From UBA3775 sp964572955 (lineage in GTDB: Bacteria > Bacillota > Clostridia > Lachnospirales > Lachnospiraceae), in contig CAZNGY010000005.1 of assembly GCA_964572955.1 (NCBI GenBank), positions 1-56,367 on the forward strand: a DNA stretch of 56,367 bases, in the 5' to 3' direction. This document shows positions 50,860 to 56,367 of this stretch, in pieces (within the stretch, counting starts at the first letter, position 1; each line of letters begins with the position of its first letter). The translations under genes and the position numbers were made by a program. The notes under the pieces were generated by a model. It was not told the DNA's origin and searched no databases. It saw nothing but the letters and a program-made list of their open reading frames with translations.

Positions 50860-52047
50860 TTACATATATGATTTAAGAGCATCAACCTTATCAAGCTTTT
50901 CCCATGGAAGGTCAAGATCATTTCTTCCGAAGTGACCATACGATGCAGTCTGCTTGTAAATAGGTCTTCTGAGATTAAGCATCTGTATGATGCCTGCCGG
51001 TCTCAAATCGAAGTTCTCACGAATTATTTCCACAATTCTGTTATCCGAAAGTTTACCTGTTCCAAATGTATCTACCATTACTGATGTAGGCTCTGCAACA
51101 CCTATTGCATAAGAAAGCTGAACCTCACACTTATCGGCAATTCCTGCAGCTACAATGTTCTTTGCCACATAACGTGCCGCATATGCTGCCGAACGGTCAA
51201 CCTTTGTGCAATCCTTACCTGAGAAAGCACCGCCACCGTGTCTTGCATATCCGCCATAAGTATCAACGATGATTTTTCTTCCGGTAAGACCGCTGTCTCC
51301 ATTAGGTCCTCCGATAACAAATCTTCCTGTAGGATTAATGAATATCTTTGTTTCAGAATTCATAAGATCTGCAGGTACCACCGGTTCAATAACATACTTC
51401 ATGATATCTTCATGAATCTGTTCCTGTGTAACTTCAGGATCATGCTGTGTTGAAACAACAACCGCATTTACATGAACAGGCTTTCCGTTCTCATCATACT
51501 CTATGGTAACCTGACTCTTTCCGTCCGGTCTGAGATAAGAAAGAGTACCGTCTTTTCTTACTTCCGAAAGTTTCTTTGTAAGTTTATGAGCAAGACTTAT
51601 TGGGTATGGCATATATTCTTCCGTCTCATTTGAGGCATATCCGAACATCATTCCCTGATCTCCTGCTCCGATTGCAGCAATTTCACTATCGTTCATTTTG
51701 CCTGTCTTTGCCTCAAGTGCCTTATCAACACCCATGGCAATATCTGCACTCTGTTCATCAAGAGCAACTATAACACCGCATGTATCACAGTCAAAGCCGT
51801 ACTTTGCCCTGTCATAACCTATCTCACGAATTGTCTCACGAACCGTTTTCTGAATATCAACATATCCGCTCGTTGTAATTTCTCCCATTACAAGAACAAG
51901 TCCTGTTGTAATTGCAGTTTCACATGCAACACGACTCATAGGATCCTGTTCCATCATGGCATCAAGAATAGCATCTGAAATCTGATCACAAATTTTATCA
52001 GGATGTCCTTCTGTTACTGACTCTGAAGTAAATAATCTTTTTTCCAT
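50860..52047 (-). CDS. metK: S-adenosylmethionine synthetase
   Basis: Makes S-adenosylmethionine from methionine and ATP. The 395-residue protein shows FTSESVTEGHPDKICDQISDAILD, the hexapeptide GAGDQGMMFG, and GGAFSGKDCTKVDRSAAYAARYVAKN. ATG 52047 follows GAGGAAAGG; the 12-residue longer ORF has no ribosome site. The short leader (about 100 bases) contains a GCGGAT/ATCCGC hairpin and a TATAAT at about 52133-52138 without a clear -35 box, but no SAM riboswitch core is seen, unlike metK in many Firmicutes. Confidence 0.97.
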   Translation of the reverse strand: MEKRLFTSESVTEGHPDKICDQISDAILDAMMEQDPMSRVACETAITTGLVLVMGEITTSGYVDIQKTVRETIREIGYDRAKYGFDCDTCGVIVALDEQSADIAMGVDKALEAKTGKMNDSEIAAIGAGDQGMMFGYASNETEEYMPYPISLAHKLTKKLSEVRKDGTLSYLRPDGKSQVTIEYDENGKPVHVNAVVVSTQHDPEVTQEQIHEDIMKYVIEPVVPADLMNSETKIFINPTGRFVIGGPNGDSGLTGRKIIVDTYGGYARHGGGAFSGKDCTKVDRSAAYAARYVAKNIVAAGIADKCEVQLSYAIGVAEPTSVMVDTFGTGKLSDNRIVEIIRENFDLRPAGIIQMLNLRRPIYKQTASYGHFGRNDLDLPWEKLDKVDALKSYM

Positions 52048-52185
52048 TGTATTTTCCTTTCCTCTACGTATGCAGACTTTCATTTCAGGCGGATATTTTC
52101 AATCCGCACCTGCTTTACTGCCTGATTTTTAATTATACGGATATCCACAGTAATTTTTCTGCCAATAATCCGATAAACGATTCTG

Positions 52186-53481
52186 TCAGATTACATTCAG
52201 CTTAAACCTCTGAATTGACTTGTAATCTTCCGAATCCAATTTTTCAATATTTGCGCCAAGGACTCTTAATTTCTTTTCGAAATCTTCATAACCCCTTTCG
52301 ATATATTCAATATCACTTATTATGCTGACTCCGTCAGCCGCCAGTGCCGCAATTGTAAGAGCTGCACCCGCCCTTAAATCAGGAGCTGCCATAACCGCTG
52401 GATTAAGCTTTTCCTGTCCTTCTATAAATGCCGTGCTTCCCTCTACCGTAATGGATGCACCCATTTTTCTCAGTTCCGCAACATATTTAAATCTTGCTTC
52501 CCATATACTTTCATTTATGGTTGAAAATCCCGATGCCGTACTGAGCACAACCGCAATCTGTGGCTGCATATCAGTAGGGAATCCCGGATAAACCCTCGTT
52601 TTAACCGTTGACGGTCTCACCCTGTCCTTACAGACAACCCTGATTGAATCATCGTATTCTGATACTTCAACACCAATCTCCATAAGTTTTGCCGTAATTG
52701 CTTCAAGATGCTTCGGTATTATATTTTTTAAAGTTATATCGCCTCTTGTTGCTGCCGCAAGGCACATAAATGTTCCTGCTTCTATCTGATCCGGAATACA
52801 TGAATACTGACTTCCGTGAAGTTTCTCAACTCCGCGAATCCTTATAATGTCGGTACCCGCGCCTTTAATGTTTGCTCCCATGCTGTTAAGGAAGTTTGCA
52901 ACATCAACTATATGAGGTTCCTTGGCTGCATTTTCAATTATTGTCTGCCCTGATGCCAGGACTGCCGCAAGCATAATATTTATTGTAGCTCCTACACTTA
53001 CGACATCAAGGAAAATATGACTTCCGTGAAGCTCGTCTGCTACTGCAGTTATCATATCGGATTCCGTCACTGTTGCTCCGAGTGATCTGAATCCCTTTAT
53101 ATGCTGATCAATAGGTCTGCTCCCGATTTTACATCCTCCCGGCATTGCTACACTTGCTTTTCCGTATTTTCCGAGGAGTGCACCAAGGAGATAATATGAT
53201 GCTCTTATTTTCTGAATTGAACAATAATCCACAACTGTTGAATTAATTGTTTTTCCGCAAATCTTTACGGTATTGTTGTCTATCCTCACTACCGTTGCGC
53301 CAATCTCTTCTATTGCTCCAAGGATGGCATTAATATCGCTTACATTAGGCAGATTATCAATTACAACCTCTTCATCTGTCATTATGGCAGCTGCAAGAAT
53401 CCCAAGGGCTGCATTCTTTGCTCCGCCTATGGTTACTTCACCGGCAAGAGCCTTACCGCCTTTAATGATGTATTGATTCAT
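52186..53481 (-). CDS. murA: UDP-N-acetylglucosamine 1-carboxyvinyltransferase
   Basis: First committed step of peptidoglycan synthesis: transfers enolpyruvate from PEP to UDP-GlcNAc. The 431-residue protein has Lys22/Asn23 in GGAKNAALG and the catalytic loop MPGGCKIGSRPIDQH with Cys117, the residue alkylated by fosfomycin, so the enzyme is of the sensitive type. GGAGG precedes the ATG. Gram-positive bacteria often have two MurA copies; which one this is cannot be told from the window. It is 15 bases downstream of the flavin reductase gene. Confidence 0.96.
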   Translation of the reverse strand: MNQYIIKGGKALAGEVTIGGAKNAALGILAAAIMTDEEVVIDNLPNVSDINAILGAIEEIGATVVRIDNNTVKICGKTINSTVVDYCSIQKIRASYYLLGALLGKYGKASVAMPGGCKIGSRPIDQHIKGFRSLGATVTESDMITAVADELHGSHIFLDVVSVGATINIMLAAVLASGQTIIENAAKEPHIVDVANFLNSMGANIKGAGTDIIRIRGVEKLHGSQYSCIPDQIEAGTFMCLAAATRGDITLKNIIPKHLEAITAKLMEIGVEVSEYDDSIRVVCKDRVRPSTVKTRVYPGFPTDMQPQIAVVLSTASGFSTINESIWEARFKYVAELRKMGASITVEGSTAFIEGQEKLNPAVMAAPDLRAGAALTIAALAADGVSIISDIEYIERGYEDFEKKLRVLGANIEKLDSEDYKSIQRFKLNVI

Positions 53482-53496
53482 AGGATTGCCTCCAAA

Positions 53497-54060
53497 TTAT
53501 TTCTTTTTTACTGAATATCCGAATGTTCCCAGCTTTTCCCCTATTCCGAAATAAGTTCCGTGGGAATACACAATCGGCTTAGCTTTCGCAAGGTCGAACT
53601 TTCCTTTTTCGTCCATATACTTTTCATCCGCACTTACGGATACAACCTCTGCGATAAACATATCATGTGATCCAAGAGAAATCACATCCTTAACCTTACA
53701 TTCTATACTTACCGGAGATTCCGCTATTCCCGGTACGGATACAACAGCAGATTCAGAAGGTGTAAGACCACATTCTGCAAATTTGTCAATATCCTTTCCT
53801 GACTTTACACCGCAGTAATCCGTAGCATAAGCCAATGATTCGGTTGTTAAATTGACAACAAATTCACCTGTCTCTTTTATAATATTATATGAGTGTCTTT
53901 CTTTTCTGACAGAAATACTTAACATTGCAGGATCTGAACATATTGTTCCCGTCCACGCAACCGTTATAATATTAGGTTTCTCACCCGGTCTCTGACAACT
54001 TACCATAACAACCGGCAGCGGATAAAGCATGTTGCCGGGTTTCCAATTTTGTCTGCTCAT
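53497..54060 (-). CDS. Flavin reductase-like FMN-binding protein
   Basis: A 187-residue protein of the flavin reductase (DIM6/NTAB) split-barrel family that binds FMN. Typical elements are the N-terminal PLPVVMVSCQRPGEKPNIITVAWTGTICSDPAMLSISVRKERHSY pattern (FMN phosphate contacts), FVVNLTTESLAYATDYCG, and the late HGTYFGIGEKLGTFGYSVKK. Its physiological partner is unknown. It sits between the TPR protein gene and murA, all in one orientation, with 11 and 15 base spacers, so the three probably form one operon. Confidence 0.87.
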   Translation of the reverse strand: MSRQNWKPGNMLYPLPVVMVSCQRPGEKPNIITVAWTGTICSDPAMLSISVRKERHSYNIIKETGEFVVNLTTESLAYATDYCGVKSGKDIDKFAECGLTPSESAVVSVPGIAESPVSIECKVKDVISLGSHDMFIAEVVSVSADEKYMDEKGKFDLAKAKPIVYSHGTYFGIGEKLGTFGYSVKKK

Positions 54061-54071
54061 AATTTTCCCTT

Positions 54072-55868
54072 CTATTCTTCAATCATCTTAAGTATGGACT
54101 CATCGACCTCGTCCACTCCATTGATAATCCCATTTTCTTCCTGCTCTCTCAACGCCCTTATAACATCATGTGTAAGGCTGTCATTAACGAGAGTAGTTGC
54201 AAAATCTTCTTTTTCTGATGCTTTGTCATTATCCGATTCCATTATTTTTGAAACTGAATCCGACAACGATTCTGATCTGTTTTTATTACAATCTGATCTT
54301 TCAGCATCAAATGCAGCCGCAAAATCGTCAGAATCTTCATATAGGGATTCTGCCCAATTGCTTTCTCCGTATACATTCACATCATCAGCTTCTTCATCAA
54401 CCCAGTCATCGACCACTGTTCTTACTGACGAATCATTTTCTGCAATTAAATCATCCGCTTTATTTTCTTCAGCAGATTCTTCTTTTTCATCAATGATTTC
54501 TTCAGATGCGGCCGCCTGCTCGTCCGATGCCTCATCATACTTTATATCCTGGTCTTCTGCGAATTCCTCATCAAAAAAGACTTCTTCATCGGCAAGAAAA
54601 TCATCATCTCCCCAGTCTTCGCTGTCCTCAAGAAAATCTTCTTCATCCCACTCTTCACTGTCTTCAAAAAAAGCTTCTTCAAATTCGCCTTCATCAGACT
54701 CTGAGACACTCTCCTCTACACCTGCATAAGAATCGCCTTCGGCAACAAAAAACGCTTCCTCATCACCTTCGGCACCGGCAAGAAAATCATCATCTCCCCA
54801 ATCTTCGCTGTCCTCAAGGAAGTCTTCTTCATCCCACTCTTCACTGTCTTCAAAAGAATCTTCTTCAAATCCCTCTGTTTCTGTTTCAGTTTCAGCATCA
54901 TCAGCATCTTCCCCGATTGTTTCCGGATAATCTGCGTAATCATTTTCTTCAGGGAAAACTTCAGTCTCAATTTCTTCATCCTCATAAGAAATTTCTGCAT
55001 CATCTCCGTCAAATGCCATCTCCTCGGATACTTCCTCATCCGTGACAATCTCCGTCATTTCACCATCATCATCATAATTTTCCCAAAGTCCGGCTTCATC
55101 AAAATTTATTTCAAAATCCCCGTTTTCATCATAAAAACCTTCTTCCTGCTCCGGCATATCTGCCTCCGGATATTCATTTTCCGAATAAGAGTCATAAACA
55201 GGTTCTGCGGATTCTTCAGGAACCTCCGCATCAGAAACAGGCTCACTGTAAACTAAACCTTCACCGGCAGAATCCTTTTTCTTACTGTCCGCGTAACTTA
55301 TTCCGGCATCAATATTTCTTACAAGTGCTTCTGCCTTTAATGCATAATCACTTTCCGGAAACCAAAGGTTTATATTGTGACATTCCGTACGGCACTCATC
55401 AAGCATACCGTTTGCATAATAAAGCCTTGCAAGCTCAAGTGCCCACTTATCAATATAATCAGCCTCTCTTACCTTTTTCAGACATTCAATGAGATACTCG
55501 TCCGGCTGATCCAAGAGTTTTCCAACCTTGTATTGAAAAATAAACCTTTCATAATCCTCAGGATCTATTTTATTGAGCTCTTTTATATATTTTATAGCTT
55601 CCCTTACGTTCTTTGTTTTTATGCAAAGCTTAATAATCTCCTTGCAGACATTAATGCTGTTATTCTTTTCAAATATACGAATGTAAATTTCTTTTGCAGC
55701 ATTGTATTTGTGGTTTTTTACATAAACCTCTGCCAGCATAGAAAGATCATAGACCGTCTTGATACTTAACTGGTCAAGCTTCTCAGCATAGGTATAAGCT
55801 TTTTTAAACTCTCCCGCTCTGTATGCCTTCTTCATTTTATCAAGCTTTGATGCATCAAAAACTCCCAT
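54072..55868 (-). CDS. TPR protein with long acidic repeat region
   Basis: A 598-residue protein of unknown function. Residues 1-190 are helical TPR-type repeats (for example FKKAYTYAEKL, YNAAKEIYIRIFEKN, VREAIKYIKELNKIDPED). From about 215 to 560 it is extremely acidic, dominated by Asp, Glu and Ser with aromatic Trp/Phe, and is probably disordered. A unit of about 31 residues containing EDSEEWDEEDFLEDSEDWGD occurs twice (about 334-364 and 396-426). The C-terminal 40 residues look helical. There is no signal peptide. GAGGAGGAG precedes the ATG. It heads an operon with the flavin reductase and murA genes. Confidence 0.8.
   Translation of the reverse strand: MGVFDASKLDKMKKAYRAGEFKKAYTYAEKLDQLSIKTVYDLSMLAEVYVKNHKYNAAKEIYIRIFEKNNSINVCKEIIKLCIKTKNVREAIKYIKELNKIDPEDYERFIFQYKVGKLLDQPDEYLIECLKKVREADYIDKWALELARLYYANGMLDECRTECHNINLWFPESDYALKAEALVRNIDAGISYADSKKKDSAGEGLVYSEPVSDAEVPEESAEPVYDSYSENEYPEADMPEQEEGFYDENGDFEINFDEAGLWENYDDDGEMTEIVTDEEVSEEMAFDGDDAEISYEDEEIETEVFPEENDYADYPETIGEDADDAETETETEGFEEDSFEDSEEWDEEDFLEDSEDWGDDDFLAGAEGDEEAFFVAEGDSYAGVEESVSESDEGEFEEAFFEDSEEWDEEDFLEDSEDWGDDDFLADEEVFFDEEFAEDQDIKYDEASDEQAAASEEIIDEKEESAEENKADDLIAENDSSVRTVVDDWVDEEADDVNVYGESNWAESLYEDSDDFAAAFDAERSDCNKNRSESLSDSVSKIMESDNDKASEKEDFATTLVNDSLTHDVIRALREQEENGIINGVDEVDESILKMIEE
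54591..54683. repeat. Direct repeat copy A within the TPR protein gene
   Basis: A 93-base stretch nearly identical to 54777-54869; only a handful of mismatches, most clustered at the far end. The offset is 186 bases (62 codons), so the reading frame is kept. Confidence 0.85.
54777..54869. repeat. Direct repeat copy B within the TPR protein gene
   Basis: Second copy of the in-frame repeat; encodes the first-occurring acidic unit in the protein. Confidence 0.85.
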
Positions 55869-55971
55869 TACTCCTCCTCTGTGTCACAGATACATGTTTT
55901 GCGACATAGGAACGGCGCACCACGTTTTATAAAAGGGGGCGCAATTAACCTATTTTTAATCGTTTGGATAC

Positions 55972-56000
55972 ATTTTATCACTTTTCATGTAAATGCACAA
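55972..56000 (-). promoter_or_regulatory. Possible promoter of the TPR-flavin reductase-murA operon
   Basis: On the minus strand TTGTGC (56000-55995), a 17-base spacer and TAAAAT (55977-55972). The -35 box starts right after the T run of the SRP RNA terminator. The leader is about 100 bases and holds nothing else I recognise. Confidence 0.5.
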
Positions 56001-56042
56001 GAAAAAAAGCTTCATCTTCATTTTTTCATATCAGATAAAGCT
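56001..56042 (-). terminator. Terminator of the SRP RNA gene
   Basis: On the minus strand AGCTTTATCT (56042-56033) pairs with AGATGAAGCT (56017-56008), ten pairs with one T-G, followed by seven T. Confidence 0.85.
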
Positions 56043-56106
56043 CACCAATCAATCACGGACCTGCGTCCGGTTACTAAACCGTTCGGAATTCCGTTCCGTT
56101 AATAAA

Positions 56107-56367
56107 ACCGTGCAGCTGACTTCGAATGCTGTTCACCGACGTTACTCCAGCAGCCAACTAAATCCAGGCTGCCTTACAACACACAAAAATTACTGCTTAG
56201 TGCTGCTGCATTCCTGCCCTGACACGGTTCACAGGTTTCTGTCGCGCAAGACCCGGACGTCAAACATTACTTACTGAAGGCAGCCCGACAAACAGACACC
56301 CTCTGACCAGCCATCACCCCTGCTGTAGCGGATTGCAGGTACAGGGCACCGCTATCTCCCCGGCTGC
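56107..56367 (-). ncRNA. ffs: Signal recognition particle RNA, large bacterial type (5' end outside window)
   Basis: The RNA core of SRP, which with Ffh targets nascent membrane and secreted proteins. On the minus strand the Alu domain begins with GGGGAGATAGCGGTGCCC and TGTACCTGCAATCCGCT, close to Bacillus scRNA. The central part has GACGTCCGGGTCTTGCGC, then the helix 8 region TGTCAGG...AGCAGCACTAAG, and the 3' side closes with GGATTTAG, TAACG and TGCACGG near 56107. About 260 bases are visible; perhaps 15-25 at the 5' end are missing. Apical stem bases differ from the usual sequence but stay paired (GCA-GGAA-TGC instead of TCC-GGAA-GGA). Confidence 0.92.

Noticed and set aside
52048..52185. 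SAM riboswitch before metK
   Set aside because: The leader is too short and the conserved core of SAM-I or SAM-II is not visible; only one simple hairpin is present.
54049..54729. Serine-rich open frame on the plus strand opposite the TPR protein gene
   Set aside because: It is the mirror of Asp/Glu/Ser codons of the acidic region; no ribosome site and no family pattern.
55993..56277. 94-residue plus-strand frame near the right edge
   Set aside because: It lies across the SRP RNA gene and its terminator; no coding evidence.
1..56367. CRISPR arrays, insertion sequences, prophage genes, tRNA or rRNA genes
   Set aside because: No regularly spaced repeats, transposase or phage motifs, or tRNA/rRNA sequence were recognised on either strand.

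Overview
The window looks like a core-chromosome segment of a low-to-moderate GC Gram-positive anaerobe of the class Clostridia, most likely a Lachnospiraceae gut-type organism. The reasons are the Firmicutes-length S12, strong Shine-Dalgarno sites, the large (Alu-containing) SRP RNA, the paired GlgC/GlgD, the four-subunit pyruvate:ferredoxin oxidoreductase, a DnaD/DnaC-type primosome pair and DUF1292, DUF5662 and CapA proteins. This assignment is an inference from gene content. I saw no tRNA, rRNA, insertion sequence, phage gene or CRISPR array.

Layout. 1-1.4 kb: the str operon on the minus strand (rpsL, rpsG, start of fusA), divergent from rpoD; both have near-perfect vegetative promoters. 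1.7-6.4 kb (plus): rpoD, gltX and a UvrD-type helicase, closed by a strong terminator. 6.4-14.4 kb (minus): a DUF1292 protein, a DinG-like helicase fused to a Cas4/RecB-like nuclease domain, a polyprenyl-phosphate type glycosyltransferase, and single-chain purL. 14.7-16.6 kb (plus): a divergent MraY-like transferase and an orphan MoxR ATPase. 16.8-20.5 kb (minus): RidA, a YcxB-like membrane protein, and a DUF5662 / GH113 / EamA set. 20.9 kb (plus): a cation efflux protein. 21.9-27.0 kb (minus): a CapA lipoprotein, signal peptidase I, a stand-alone methionine synthase reactivation domain, then glgCD. 27.5-32.7 kb (plus): murC, a DnaD-domain protein, a DnaC-like loader and a long PRPP synthetase. 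32.8-36.4 kb (minus): an ABC-2 exporter. 36.6-39.6 kb (minus): porGDAB. 39.7-46.8 kb (minus): a GH13 amylase, YhaO-like and YhaN-like DNA-metabolism proteins, xpt, a FKBP/trigger-factor-like lipoprotein and hypB. 47-55.9 kb (minus): pepD, a two-component system, metK, murA, a flavin reductase and a TPR protein with a very acidic repeat region. 56.1 kb to the end: SRP RNA on the minus strand, cut by the window edge.

How the parts work together. Central functions dominate: translation (S12, S7, EF-G, GltX, SRP RNA), transcription (sigma A), replication restart or initiation (DnaD/DnaC), wall precursor synthesis (MurA, MurC, a MraY relative), purine and PRPP metabolism (PurL, Prs, Xpt), glycogen synthesis and alpha-glucan degradation (GlgC, GlgD, GH13), and anaerobic pyruvate oxidation (Por).

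I do not see an obvious new multi-gene defence or mobile system. The best leads are: two tandem pairs of DnaA boxes in front of the dnaD-dnaC operon; a YhaO-like phosphoesterase in which several metal-site residues are replaced; the nuclease-DinG fusion; a compensated change in the SRP RNA apical stem; and the in-frame 62-codon acidic duplication in the TPR protein. All product calls rest on reading motifs, not on database searches.
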